NCBI GenBank assembly: GCA_034110465.1 | Contig: JAWUZD010000004.1 | Span: forward strand, 1-47,060 | DNA: 47,060 bases | Direction of reading: 5' to 3' | DNA from: Aurantibacter sp034110465 | Lineage (GTDB): Bacteria; Bacteroidota; Bacteroidia; Flavobacteriales; Flavobacteriaceae | Shown here: positions 7,874-17,048 of the stretch, one piece after another | Numbering within the stretch: the stretch's first letter is position 1 | Layout: every line of letters starts with the position of its first letter | Notes under the pieces: model-generated | What the model saw: the letters and a program-made list of their open reading frames with translations, nothing else | Told to the model about the DNA's origin: nothing | The model's database searches: none | Position numbers and translations under genes: made by a program

Positions 7874-9265
7874 TTAATTCTTAAACTCTTTTTCTCCTTT
7901 TAATTTCTTAACACCATAGTTATCCATTAAATAAATTAAGCTTGTCATAGTTGCTGCTCCTAGTTCTAATTCACGCTTATTTACAGCATCAAATGTATCA
8001 TTTTCTGCGTGATGATAATCGAAATAACGTTGAGAATCTGGTCTTAAACCTGCCAAAACAATAGATTCGTTTTTTAAAGGACCAATATCTGCGCCGCTTC
8101 CGCCTTTTTCAAAATAATGAATTAGATAAGGTTTAAATAAATGTTGCCAACTTAATATTTGATTAAAATTTTCTTGATCGCAATCAAAACTAAATCCTCT
8201 TGGCGTAAATCCTCCAGAATCACTTTCTAAAGCAAATACGTGGTTTTCATTATTTTTTTCAGCTTCTTCTGCGTATTTTTTTCCGCCACGTAATCCATTT
8301 TCTTCATTCATAAAAAGAACAACACGAATACTACGTTTTGGTTTTATGTTACTTTCTTTTAATAATCTAAGTACATCCATAGATTGTACAACTCCTGCGC
8401 CATCATCATGAGATCCATCGCCTAAATCCCAAGAATCTAAATGTCCTCCAACTATCATATATTCGTTTGGAAATTGGCTTCCTGTAATTTCTCCAACAAC
8501 ATTATAAGATTGTACATCTTCTAACTGCTGACAACTTTGCTTAAAAAAGAATTTTAGATTTTTATCAGCTTTTAAAGCAGTCGATAATTTATTAGCATCG
8601 TTAGTACTTATTGCTGCAGATGGAATACGTTTATCTACAGGCAAATCTCCATAAGACATACTTCCTGTATGAGGGAAATCGTCTTCGCGTAAATTCATAG
8701 AACGCACAATAACACCTAAAGCACCAAATTTCCCAGCTTCCATTGCGCCAGCATATCTTTGATCCACACAACCGCCATAAGCATTAAAGGTTTGTATTAA
8801 ATCTGCTTGCATTGGACGATTAAAAAAAACTATTTTTCCTTTTACATTTTTATCTTTTAATTCTTCTAAACCTTGGACTTCTATGACTTCCGCAGTTAGT
8901 CCTAATTTTGGCGTTGCTATAGATCCACCAAGTGCACAAATATTAACGTTAACATTTGTGTTTCCTGTGTTAAAATAAGCTTTCTCTTTTTCTCCTCTAA
9001 TCCATTTAGGAACCATAACTGGTTGAAGCCAAACTTTATCTAAACCTAATTTTTCTAATTCTGATTTCGTATAATCTACTGCTTTTTGCGCATTCTCTGA
9101 TCCAGACAAACGTCCGCCAATGCTATTAGATAAATAATCTAACCATTCATAACTTTTTCCATTTGTTAACGACTGCGAATAAATGGTTTTTAATTGCTCT
9201 TGATCTGTTTGAGCAGAAACTGACAATGTAATGGCTAATGCAAATAATAGACTAACGTATTTCAT
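7874..9265 (-). CDS. M28 family metallopeptidase (carboxypeptidase Q-like), exported
   Basis: A 463-aa zinc aminopeptidase/carboxypeptidase with a Sec signal peptide (residues 1-19, ending SVSAQ). A PA domain occupies roughly 115-245. The co-catalytic metal ligands and catalytic residues are visible: His275 and Asp277 (GGHLDSWD), Asp287 or Asp288 (HDDGAG), Glu321/Glu322 (MNEENG), Asp349 (ESDSGG) and His419 (YHHAEND). The arrangement matches peptidase family M28 dipeptidases that scavenge amino acids outside the cytoplasm. It heads a three-gene minus-strand unit with the membrane protein and the DinB-like protein. Confidence 0.93.
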   Translation of the reverse strand: MKYVSLLFALAITLSVSAQTDQEQLKTIYSQSLTNGKSYEWLDYLSNSIGGRLSGSENAQKAVDYTKSELEKLGLDKVWLQPVMVPKWIRGEKEKAYFNTGNTNVNVNICALGGSIATPKLGLTAEVIEVQGLEELKDKNVKGKIVFFNRPMQADLIQTFNAYGGCVDQRYAGAMEAGKFGALGVIVRSMNLREDDFPHTGSMSYGDLPVDKRIPSAAISTNDANKLSTALKADKNLKFFFKQSCQQLEDVQSYNVVGEITGSQFPNEYMIVGGHLDSWDLGDGSHDDGAGVVQSMDVLRLLKESNIKPKRSIRVVLFMNEENGLRGGKKYAEEAEKNNENHVFALESDSGGFTPRGFSFDCDQENFNQILSWQHLFKPYLIHYFEKGGSGADIGPLKNESIVLAGLRPDSQRYFDYHHAENDTFDAVNKRELELGAATMTSLIYLMDNYGVKKLKGEKEFKN

Positions 9266-9304
9266 ATAACTAATTTTGAATTTTAAAGATACTCATTTAT
9301 AACG

Positions 9305-9344
9305 AAAAAGACCTTTTAGTTTTGAGTCCTAAAAGATCTTTTTT
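9305..9344 (-). terminator. Terminator of the ppk2 transcript
   Basis: A ~14-bp stem (AAAAGACCTTTTAG against CTAAAAGATCTTTT, one mismatch) with a 9-nt loop lies 19 bases after the ppk2 stop and gives a U-run on the minus strand. Confidence 0.85.
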
Positions 9345-9362
9345 ATGAAAAATAATAATTAC

Positions 9363-10232
9363 TTATTCGTTACTTAACTGTTCTTTATACAAATCTATAT
9401 TTGCTTTTGTTTTAGCATCTAATTCGGGTTCTTTAATATCTTTATATTTACTTAAAGTATCCAATAAAATATTAGCAATTATAACTCTTGCTGCGTCTTT
9501 AGAATCTGCTGGAACATTATACCAAGGTGCTTTTACTTTAGAGGTTTTATTTAATATGTCTTGATAGCAATCTTGATACTTATCCCATAATTTACGTTCC
9601 TTTAAATCGCCAGCAGAGAATTTCCAGTTTTTCTCTTTTTTATCTAAACGACGTAATAATCTGTTTTTTTGTTCGTCTTTAGAAAGATTTAAAAAGAACT
9701 TAAATATTATAGTTCCATTTTCGGCTATATGCTTTTCGAAATTATTTATTTGCTCAAAACGTTTGCTCCAAAAAGCATCATCTATATCCGACACAGAATG
9801 AATGCCAGGAATATGCTCGCCCATAATATATTCTGGATGAACTCCGGTTACCAAAACGTTTTCGTAGTGCGTTCTATTAAACACACCAAATTTACCTTTT
9901 GCAGGTAACGCTATATAATGTCTCCATAAGTAATCGTGCTTTAACTCTAATTCTGTTGGTACTTTAAAACTATGAACTACCACACCACGAACATTAAAGT
10001 CTTTAAAAACTTCACGAATCAAACTATCTTTACCTGCGGTATCCATACCTTGTATACAAATCAGCACACTATATTTACCGTGAGCATAAAGTTTGTCTTG
10101 AAGTTCTCCTAGTTTTTTACGCGTCTTTTTAAGCTCTTTTTTTAAAACATCTTTATCAACTTCAAAATCTGGTTTTGTTGCCAAGTCTTTTATGCTAATT
10201 TGTGATGTTATTTTATAGTTTTCTATTTTCAT
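9363..10232 (-). CDS. Polyphosphate kinase 2 family phosphotransferase
   Basis: PPK2 enzymes move phosphate from polyphosphate to nucleotides. The 289-aa single-domain form has the Walker A-like GMDTAGKDS (62-70), FNRTHYENVLV (118-128), a basic lid with RRLDKKEKNWKF, and the conserved APWYNVPADSK near the C-terminus. The sequence around HSFKVPTELELKHDYLWR looks like class III (PPK2_rel_1), members of which phosphorylate both AMP and ADP; the class call is from sequence feel. It lies 37 bp after a small membrane-protein gene and ends at a strong terminator. Confidence 0.9.
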   Translation of the reverse strand: MKIENYKITSQISIKDLATKPDFEVDKDVLKKELKKTRKKLGELQDKLYAHGKYSVLICIQGMDTAGKDSLIREVFKDFNVRGVVVHSFKVPTELELKHDYLWRHYIALPAKGKFGVFNRTHYENVLVTGVHPEYIMGEHIPGIHSVSDIDDAFWSKRFEQINNFEKHIAENGTIIFKFFLNLSKDEQKNRLLRRLDKKEKNWKFSAGDLKERKLWDKYQDCYQDILNKTSKVKAPWYNVPADSKDAARVIIANILLDTLSKYKDIKEPELDAKTKANIDLYKEQLSNE

Positions 10233-10269
10233 AAGTTTATTTAAAATAAGTCCGCAATAATTTTATGTT

Positions 10270-10566
10270 CTACAAAAAATAGCGGAATAATGGGATAAAA
10301 GACAAAATAACAACAAGTAGTCCCAAAACAGAACCCATTATAGCAGCTGTTTTATTTTCACTTATAGAATTCAAGCTATACAACAAGGCTAATAAGCCAA
10401 AAAAAAGCATACCTAACTTACTAGATATGCTAATATTATATAGATATGGATCAAAATTATTTAAAGTTTTAAATGCAATAACCACTTGGTAATAAGCATA
10501 ATTTATATAGGCTACAAAAAGTAGTCCTACAAATCCTAAACCTATTGCTAATATGGTATTTCGCAT
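10270..10566 (-). CDS. Small three-helix membrane protein, unknown
   Basis: A 98-aa protein with three hydrophobic segments (about residues 5-25, 50-66 and 74-96) and no recognised motif. Its ATG directly abuts the stop codon of the response regulator gene upstream, so the two are almost certainly co-transcribed. It is the last gene of the ABC-MscS-regulator block before ppk2. Function is unknown. Confidence 0.65.
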   Translation of the reverse strand: MRNTILAIGLGFVGLLFVAYINYAYYQVVIAFKTLNNFDPYLYNISISSKLGMLFFGLLALLYSLNSISENKTAAIMGSVLGLLVVILSFIPLFRYFL

Positions 10567-11730
10567 TTATTTACTTGCAAATAATTTTATATCCTTTTCG
10601 CTTACTTCTTTTTCTCCTAAAATAATTAAGCGCTCTACTACATTACGTAATTCACGTATATTTCCTGTCCAATCGTATTCTTGTAACATCTTAGTAGCTT
10701 TAGCACTAAAAGTTTTTGGTGCAGTTCCTTGTTCTGAAGAAATCTTATTCGCAAAATAATTTATAAGTTCAGGAATGTCTTCTCTTCTATCATTTAACGC
10801 TGGCACTTTTATTAGAATAACCGCTAATCTGTGATATAAATCTTCTCTAAATCTGCCTTCAGCAATTTCTTCTTTTAAATTTTTATTGGTTGCAGCAACC
10901 ACACGAACATCTACTTTTATGTCTTTATCGCTACCAACACGTTGCACTCTACTTTCTTGTAAAGCACGTAAAACTTTGGCTTGTGCAGATAAACTCATAT
11001 CGCCAATTTCATCTAAGAAAATAGTTCCTTTATTTGCGGCTTCAAATTTCCCTGCTCTATCTTTTGCTGCACTTGTAAATGCACCTTTTACATGACCAAA
11101 TAATTCGCTTTCTATTAATTCACTAGGAATTGCGGCACAATTCACCTCAATCATTGGACCTTTAGATCTTGTACTTTTTTCGTGTAACCAATGCGCTACT
11201 AATTCTTTCCCTGTTCCGTTTGGTCCCGTAATTAAAACTCTAGCTTCTGTTGGTGCTACTTTCTCTATCATCTCTTTGATTTGAAAAACAGCATCACTTT
11301 TACCAATCATTTCATATTTTTTAGAAACCTTCTTTTTAAGAATTTTATTCTCTACAACTAATTCTTTTCGGTCTAAAGCATTACGAACTGTGTTTAATAA
11401 ACGGTTTAAATCTGGCGGCTTAGATATATAATCAAAAGCACCTAAACGCATTGTATTTACTGCTGTATCTAAATCGCCGTGACCAGAAATCATAACAAAA
11501 GGAATTTCGGGCTTTACTTTTTTAATAGCTTCTAAAACCTCTACACCATCCATTTTTGGCATTTTGATATCGCAAAGCACTAAATCGAAATCTTCTTTCT
11601 TAATCATTTCTGCACCAGCTAAACCATCTTCAGCTTGTTCAACTTGATAAGTATCGCTTTCTTCACTTAATATTTTGACTAAAACTCTACGGATTGCCGC
11701 TTCGTCTTCTATTACTAATATTTTTGGCAT
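10567..11730 (-). CDS. NtrC-like sigma-54 response regulator lacking a DNA-binding domain
   Basis: A 387-aa protein with an N-terminal receiver domain (phospho-acceptor Asp54 in LCDIKMP, switch Ser82, Lys104) and an AAA+ sigma-54 interaction domain: Walker A GPNGTGKE (169-176), L1 loop GAFTSA (216-221) and Walker B TIFLDEIGD (236-244). The loop that touches sigma-54 is GAFTSA, not the usual GAFTGA. The chain stops soon after the AAA+ lid (WTGNIRELRNVVERL), with no Fis-type HTH. It would therefore activate from solution or through a partner. No histidine kinase is nearby. Its start is 1 bp from the mscS stop. Confidence 0.93.
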   Translation of the reverse strand: MPKILVIEDEAAIRRVLVKILSEESDTYQVEQAEDGLAGAEMIKKEDFDLVLCDIKMPKMDGVEVLEAIKKVKPEIPFVMISGHGDLDTAVNTMRLGAFDYISKPPDLNRLLNTVRNALDRKELVVENKILKKKVSKKYEMIGKSDAVFQIKEMIEKVAPTEARVLITGPNGTGKELVAHWLHEKSTRSKGPMIEVNCAAIPSELIESELFGHVKGAFTSAAKDRAGKFEAANKGTIFLDEIGDMSLSAQAKVLRALQESRVQRVGSDKDIKVDVRVVAATNKNLKEEIAEGRFREDLYHRLAVILIKVPALNDRREDIPELINYFANKISSEQGTAPKTFSAKATKMLQEYDWTGNIRELRNVVERLIILGEKEVSEKDIKLFASK

Positions 11731-11731
11731 C

Positions 11732-12682
11732 TTATTTTATTTTTGGACTTTGTAATATACTATTTTTTGAATCTATAATATGAATATCTCTTTGTGGGAA
11801 TGGAATAGTTATATTGTTTTCTTTAAACAACCTATCTATAGCAAACCTTATTTCACTTTTAGGAAACCTTGCATTAAAACTATCTCTAATTGTAAAAGAA
11901 ACTCTAAAATTTAAAGAACTCTCTGCAAAATCCATAAAAATAACTACTGGTACAGGTTTTACAAATACTAATTTTGATGAGTTAGCTGCTTCTATTAAAA
12001 GCTGTCTTACCAATTCCACATCACTTCCATAAGCAACACCAACATCTACATATTCTCTAGTACTTTGGCCGTTTTGAGTCCAATTATACAAACTATTTGT
12101 TAGATATAAATGGTTAGGTATTATAAGCACTTTATTATCTATGGTTACAGCTCTAGTTGTTCTTAATTTAATTTCTTCTACACGACCTACTTTACCTTCA
12201 ATTTCTATAATATCACCTACGTGGACTGACTGGTCTACTAAAATAAAAACACCAGATATAATATCTTGAAACAATGTTTGAAGCGCTAAACCAATACCAA
12301 TTAACAATGCTGCAGATGCTGCAAAAACTGCTGTTATATCAATTCCTACAGAATCTATTGCTATTAAAAAAACAATCGCATAAACTAACCATCTTGCAAA
12401 AGAAAATATAGTAGAAAATTTTGCTTTATCATCTTCTGGCAAATTGCGGGTAAGTAATTTTCTAGCCCATCGTAAAACATAAGTCGTTACTAACAATACT
12501 AATAGAATCAATAATATGTACTTAATTTTAATAACTCCAGTACTTACACCTTTATCATCTACAAAAGTGTATAATTTTAAATTTAAAAAATCAACAAATT
12601 TTTCCCAAACAGTGCTGTCTGATATTACTTCTCCAACTTTTTCAACTTCATTTTCTATATGATCTATTACTTTTTCTTGCAT
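11732..12682 (-). CDS. MscS-family mechanosensitive channel
   Basis: A small-conductance mechanosensitive channel of 316 aa that releases solutes on osmotic downshock. A soluble N-terminus (~1-50) is followed by TM1 (~51-70), TM2 (~93-110) and the pore helix TM3, with the Gly/Ala-rich AASAALLIGIGLALQTLFQD, then the MscS beta domain (VHVGDIIEIEGKVGRVEEI) and an alpha/beta C-terminal domain. It lies in a tight operon 2 bp after the ABC permease gene and 1 bp before the response regulator, so membrane-tension relief and the ABC exporter are probably regulated together. Confidence 0.95.
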   Translation of the reverse strand: MQEKVIDHIENEVEKVGEVISDSTVWEKFVDFLNLKLYTFVDDKGVSTGVIKIKYILLILLVLLVTTYVLRWARKLLTRNLPEDDKAKFSTIFSFARWLVYAIVFLIAIDSVGIDITAVFAASAALLIGIGLALQTLFQDIISGVFILVDQSVHVGDIIEIEGKVGRVEEIKLRTTRAVTIDNKVLIIPNHLYLTNSLYNWTQNGQSTREYVDVGVAYGSDVELVRQLLIEAANSSKLVFVKPVPVVIFMDFAESSLNFRVSFTIRDSFNARFPKSEIRFAIDRLFKENNITIPFPQRDIHIIDSKNSILQSPKIK

Positions 12683-12684
12683 AA

Positions 12685-13998
12685 TTAATACTTAACCCAT
12701 TTAATTAATTCTTTGTAACTCGGTTTTTTACCATACATTAAAATTCCAACACGATAAATTTTAGCCGCAAACCAAACCGTTCCTAAAAACGTACCGATTA
12801 ATACCACTAAAGATACAACTTGTTGCCAAATTGGAACACCAAAAGGTATGCGCATTAGCATAACTACTGGACTTGTAAAAGGTATAAACGAGAATATAGT
12901 AGAAACTGTTCCGTGAGGATTATCTATTACCGTAAATATGCCAATATAAACCGCAAGTATTAAAGGAATTAAAACAGGTAACATAAATTGCTGTGTATCT
13001 GTTTCATTATCTACAGCTGCACCAATTGCAGCGTAAATAGAGCTATATAGTAAATATCCGCTTATAAAAAATAATAAGAAAGCAATAACCAGATTAACCA
13101 TAGGTAGATGCGAAAATGCGGTATAAACCTCTTGAATTTGCATATTTATATTCTGACTTTCCATTGCCTGAGCAACTACTATTTGTTGTGGTGTTTGTGT
13201 TGCACTTAAATCTATATTAAAAATAACAGAAACAATAGCCATTAAAACACTACCTAATAATAACCAAATAGCAAACTGTGTAATTCCTGCCAAAGATGTT
13301 CCAATAATTTTACCCAACATTAATTGTATGGGTTTTACAGACGAAATAATAACCTCTATAATTCTACTAGTTTTCTCTTCTATAACACTGCGCATTATCA
13401 TATTCCCGTAGATTATAATAAACATAAATAATAAATAACCAGCTGCACCACCAAAAATAAGTTTTAAATAACCTTCAATTTTAGAAGATGTTACTCCTAC
13501 ATAATTTTCTTGGTTAATACTTATTTCTACAGTTGCTGCTTCTATATCTTTAGTATCTATACCTTTTTCCTTTAAGTTCAAATAGGTTAATCTTTGCTCT
13601 ACAATACGTTCTAAATCTGATATAACACCTAGTGATGCTGATTCATCTGAAAAAAATTGAACATTTATATTGTTTGTTTCTGCTCTAGAAAATGATCCAA
13701 TATATAATAAACCATAATTTTCTGATGCTTCTGAGATGTCTTTAGCTTCTTCTACTGTTTTATTTTCAAGCTGAATATATTTAAGTTCATCGGAATTTTG
13801 AAACGATTCTTGAAACAAACCTGATTCGTCTAAAACTGATATAGTCCTTACTTTATCTTTATTTAATTGCGATAAATAAGCCACTACAGATATTAGGGTA
13901 ATAAATAACAACGGACTTAAAAACGTCATTATTATAAATGATTTATTTTTTACTTTAGTAGTATACTCACGTCTTATAATAAGTGGTAAATGATTCAT
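12685..13998 (-). CDS. ABC-2 type transporter permease (NatB-like)
   Basis: A 437-aa permease. One N-terminal membrane helix (about 22-42) follows the IIRREYTTKVKNKSF motif typical of NatB-like permeases. A large extracytoplasmic domain (~45-180) precedes five more helices in the C-terminal half. The family exports sodium, peptides or lipids, but the substrate is not predictable here. Its ATG overlaps the final base of the ATPase stop codon, so the two subunits are translated from one mRNA. Confidence 0.9.
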   Translation of the reverse strand: MNHLPLIIRREYTTKVKNKSFIIMTFLSPLLFITLISVVAYLSQLNKDKVRTISVLDESGLFQESFQNSDELKYIQLENKTVEEAKDISEASENYGLLYIGSFSRAETNNINVQFFSDESASLGVISDLERIVEQRLTYLNLKEKGIDTKDIEAATVEISINQENYVGVTSSKIEGYLKLIFGGAAGYLLFMFIIIYGNMIMRSVIEEKTSRIIEVIISSVKPIQLMLGKIIGTSLAGITQFAIWLLLGSVLMAIVSVIFNIDLSATQTPQQIVVAQAMESQNINMQIQEVYTAFSHLPMVNLVIAFLLFFISGYLLYSSIYAAIGAAVDNETDTQQFMLPVLIPLILAVYIGIFTVIDNPHGTVSTIFSFIPFTSPVVMLMRIPFGVPIWQQVVSLVVLIGTFLGTVWFAAKIYRVGILMYGKKPSYKELIKWVKY

Positions 13999-14924
13999 TA
14001 GTTATTATTATTTACGGTTTGTATAAAAATATCGTTTGCTGTTGGAATCAATTCCACAAAATGAGAAATGGCACCTTTAGTTATTAAATATTGAAGTAAA
14101 ACGTTTGGATTCTGATTTGAATCTAGCTTTATATTTAACTGTAATTCATTATTTATAGATTTAAACTGAGTTGAACTTACATTAAATTTAGCTTTTAATT
14201 CCGTTTCTACTGAAGCTGAATTTGGCACTATTCCAACCTGATACGTATTCGTTTTAAACTGACGCTTTATATCTAATAAATTACCATCTATAAGTTTGTT
14301 GGATTTATGAATTAATGCAATATTATCGCATAATTCTTCTACAGATTCCATTCTATGTGTAGAGAAAATTACTGTAGCGCCATCTTCTCTTAATTTAAGA
14401 ATTTGATCTTTAATTAAATTGGCGTTTATTGGATCAAATCCAGAAAAAGGTTCGTCAAAAATCAATAATTTTGGCTCGTGTAAAACCGTTATTACAAACT
14501 GTATTTTTTGCGCCATTCCTTTAGAAAGCTCTTGAATTTTCTTATCCCACCAATCGCCTATCTCTAAACGTTCAAACCATATTTTTAAACGCTTTTTAGC
14601 TTCGGTTTTACTTAAACCTTTTAATTGAGCTAGATAAAGTACTTGCTCTCCAACTTTCATAGATTTATACAAACCACGTTCTTCTGGTAAATAACCTATA
14701 TTTTGAATGTGATGTGATTGTAGTGATTCTCCATCTAAAAAAACAGATCCAGAATCTGGAATAGTAATTTGATTTATTATTCTAATTAAAGTGGTTTTTC
14801 CTGCTCCATTTGGACCTAGCAGTCCAAATATCTGACCTTTATCTATTTCTAAAGAGACTTTGTTTAACGCTATATGGTTTCCAAAGGTTTTAGAAACTTG
14901 ATTTACTTGGAGTAACTTACTCAT
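13998..14924 (-). CDS. ABC transporter ATP-binding protein (NatA-like)
   Basis: The ATPase partner of the downstream ABC-2 permease, 308 aa. Walker A GPNGAGKT (37-44), signature LSKGMAQK (133-140, an LSGGQ variant), Walker B LLIFDEP (153-159) and the H-loop His190 (STHRM) are all present. A ~75-residue C-terminal extension (DUF4162-like) is typical of NatA/drug-export ATPases. It is the first gene of the five-gene block ATPase-permease-mscS-response regulator-small membrane protein. No consensus promoter is obvious just upstream. Confidence 0.93.
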   Translation of the reverse strand: MSKLLQVNQVSKTFGNHIALNKVSLEIDKGQIFGLLGPNGAGKTTLIRIINQITIPDSGSVFLDGESLQSHHIQNIGYLPEERGLYKSMKVGEQVLYLAQLKGLSKTEAKKRLKIWFERLEIGDWWDKKIQELSKGMAQKIQFVITVLHEPKLLIFDEPFSGFDPINANLIKDQILKLREDGATVIFSTHRMESVEELCDNIALIHKSNKLIDGNLLDIKRQFKTNTYQVGIVPNSASVETELKAKFNVSSTQFKSINNELQLNIKLDSNQNPNVLLQYLITKGAISHFVELIPTANDIFIQTVNNNN

Positions 14925-15016
14925 ACCTGACTAATATAATCTTAAAATTGCTCCGTAAATATAAAGGTTAAAACTGCATTAACAGAAGGTTTAGCATTAT
15001 TTTAATATAGTTCTAT

Positions 15017-15054
15017 AAAAACAAAACCCACCCTTAAAATAAATCAAGGATGGG
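15017..15054 (-). terminator. Terminator of grpE-dnaJ
   Basis: A 9-bp stem (CCCACCCTT with AAGGATGGG, one mismatch) and a 10-nt loop lie 138 bases beyond the dnaJ stop. On the minus strand the hairpin runs into TTTTGTTTTT. Confidence 0.7.
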
Positions 15055-15191
15055 AAAAAATTGCTATGAAAAAGAAAAATTATCATTAGAATAAACTAAT
15101 GACATATCAAATATACCATTTTTTTATAAAATAAAAAGTAATCTATATAAAATGTTAAACAAAAACCGAATGATTTTAGTTTTTCAACAAT

Positions 15192-16307
15192 CTATGCAAA
15201 CATATCTTTTACTTTTTCAAAAAATGATTTATCAGAACCTTCTGGTTTAGGAGAAAAATGCTCATCATCTCTCATCGACTCAAAAAACTGCTTCTGTTCT
15301 TTGTTTAAGGTTTTTGGCGTCCAAACATTAACATGAACTAACAAATCACCTTTTCCATAACCATTAATACTAGGAATTCCTTTTCCTCGTAAGCGTAAAA
15401 TTTTACCAGATTGCATACCTGGCTCTATTTTTATTCTAACTTTTCCTGTAACCGTTTCTATATCTTGAGAAGCTCCTAAAATAGCATCAGGTAAACTTAC
15501 ATATAAATCATAATGTAAATTATCGCCTTCACGCTGTAATTTAGGATGATCTTCTTCTTGTATAACCACCAATAAATCTCCAGAAATACCATTTCCTGGA
15601 GCAGCATTACCTTTTCCAGATACTTTTAATTGCATCCCATCTACAACTCCTGCAGGTATCTTAACCGAAACTGTTTCTTCTTCTGCAATTAAACCTTGCG
15701 CATCTGCATTAGCTGGTTTTTTATCTATATTCTGACCAGAACCTTGACAACTTGGGCAAGCCGCAGCAGTTTGCATACGTCCTAGAATAGTATTTGTTAT
15801 TCTTGTAACTTGTCCTGCACCATTACACGTTGTACACGTTTTGTAAGTTGTACCACTTGCTTGAACTTTACGCTTAACTTTAAGCTTCTTTTCTACACCA
15901 TTAGCAATTTCTTCTAAGGTAAGTGTTACACGAATTCTAAGGTTACTTCCTTTTACAGTTCGCTGACGTTGTCCGCCACCAAATCCTCCACCAAATCCGC
16001 CGCCGCCGCCAAAAATATCGCCAAACTGACTAAATATGTCATCCATATTCATTCCGCCGCCGCCATATCCGCCGCCTTGTCCACCTTCAAATGCTTGGTG
16101 TCCGTATTGGTCGTAACGTGCTTTTTTATTATCGTCGCTTAATATTTCGTAAGCTTCTGCTGCTTCTTTAAATTTTTCTTCAGCAGAAGTATCATCTGGA
16201 TTTTTATCAGGATGAAACTCTATGGCTTTCTTACGATAACCTTTTTTAATTTCTGCTGCAGTTGCATTTTTTTGAAGACCTAATATCTCGTAATAATCTT
16301 TTTTCAT
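15192..16307 (-). CDS. dnaJ: Chaperone DnaJ with a half-size zinc finger
   Basis: DnaJ is the Hsp40 co-chaperone that delivers clients to DnaK and stimulates its ATPase. The 371-aa chain has the J domain (HPD at 32-34), a G/F-rich linker (76-113), a cysteine region and the C-terminal substrate-binding barrels. Canonical DnaJ has four CxxCxGxG motifs. Here only two remain, CTTCNGAG (158-165) and CPSCQGSG (184-191), matching motifs 2 and 3, which form zinc site II. The other two are absent (KKPANADAQG replaces motif 4). The frame is intact and the change looks lineage-typical, not damage. It lies 22 bp after grpE. Confidence 0.97.
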   Translation of the reverse strand: MKKDYYEILGLQKNATAAEIKKGYRKKAIEFHPDKNPDDTSAEEKFKEAAEAYEILSDDNKKARYDQYGHQAFEGGQGGGYGGGGMNMDDIFSQFGDIFGGGGGFGGGFGGGQRQRTVKGSNLRIRVTLTLEEIANGVEKKLKVKRKVQASGTTYKTCTTCNGAGQVTRITNTILGRMQTAAACPSCQGSGQNIDKKPANADAQGLIAEEETVSVKIPAGVVDGMQLKVSGKGNAAPGNGISGDLLVVIQEEDHPKLQREGDNLHYDLYVSLPDAILGASQDIETVTGKVRIKIEPGMQSGKILRLRGKGIPSINGYGKGDLLVHVNVWTPKTLNKEQKQFFESMRDDEHFSPKPEGSDKSFFEKVKDMFA

Positions 16308-16329
16308 TTTATCTAAATATTAGTATCTT

Positions 16330-16893
16330 TTATTGACCAATTACAACCTTAGGAAAACGAATTACTTTGTCTCCTAACTTATATCCTTTTTCAATAACAT
16401 CAATAATTTTGCCTTTCATATCGTCTGTAGGCGCAGGAATTTGAGTTATAGCTTCGTGATTGTCTGCATTAAAAACATCTCCAGCTCTTACATCTATAGC
16501 TTCTAAACCTTTTTGTTCTAAAGTTTTAAGTAGTTTTTGGTAGATTAAATCAACACCTTTTCTTAATTCTTCAGCTTCTTTGTCGTCTTCAATATGAGTT
16601 AAAGCACGCTCAAAATCGTCTAAAACTGGTAACATAGAAACCATTACGTCTTTACTTGCCGTTTTAAATAGCTCTATACGTTCTTTAGATGTACGCTTTT
16701 TATAATTTTCAAACTCTGCAAATAAACGCAAGAATTTATCCTTTTCTTGATCAACTTCCGCTTGCAGTCTTTCTTCAATAGGTAGCTCTACCTCTACCTC
16801 TACAGCTTCTGTTTCTATTGCATCTGTTCCATTCTGAGCTGTATTAATTTGCTCTTCTACTACGTTATTTTCTTCTTTATCTTGACTCATCAC
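16330..16893 (-). CDS. grpE: Nucleotide exchange factor GrpE
   Basis: GrpE releases ADP from DnaK. The 187-aa protein has an acidic disordered N-terminus (~1-40), a long coiled coil (RLQAEVDQEKDKFLRLFAEF, then KKRTSKERIELFKTA) and the C-terminal beta-wing domain with GDVFNADNHEAI and GYKLGDKVIRFPKVVI. The ATG at 16893 follows a good promoter and gives a short leader. It forms an operon with dnaJ. dnaK is not in the window. Confidence 0.97.
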   Translation of the reverse strand: MMSQDKEENNVVEEQINTAQNGTDAIETEAVEVEVELPIEERLQAEVDQEKDKFLRLFAEFENYKKRTSKERIELFKTASKDVMVSMLPVLDDFERALTHIEDDKEAEELRKGVDLIYQKLLKTLEQKGLEAIDVRAGDVFNADNHEAITQIPAPTDDMKGKIIDVIEKGYKLGDKVIRFPKVVIGQ

Positions 16894-16928
16894 TAAATTT
16901 ATGATTAAATACTTTGATTATCATTTGT

Positions 16929-16960
16929 CAAAAGTACTGCCATTATTGTAAAAATGTCAA
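16929..16960 (-). promoter_or_regulatory. grpE-dnaJ promoter
   Basis: On the minus strand TTG (16960-16958), a 21-nt spacer and TACTTTTG (16936-16929) make a full consensus match. The -7 box is identical to that of sucC. The upstream side holds a short tandem repeat, AAAATGTC twice. Confidence 0.7.
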
Positions 16961-17015
16961 AATGTCACACATAAAAATTTAAGTCAATTTTTAGAAAAAC
17001 AGAATAAGAAATCTC

Positions 17016-17023
17016 TAATTTTG
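17016..17023 (+). promoter_or_regulatory. -7 promoter element of the YceI gene
   Basis: A perfect TAATTTTG lies 25 bases before the ATG. No TTG is seen at the -33 distance. Confidence 0.5.
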
Positions 17024-17048
17024 CAATCAACTAATAAATAAAATAAAT

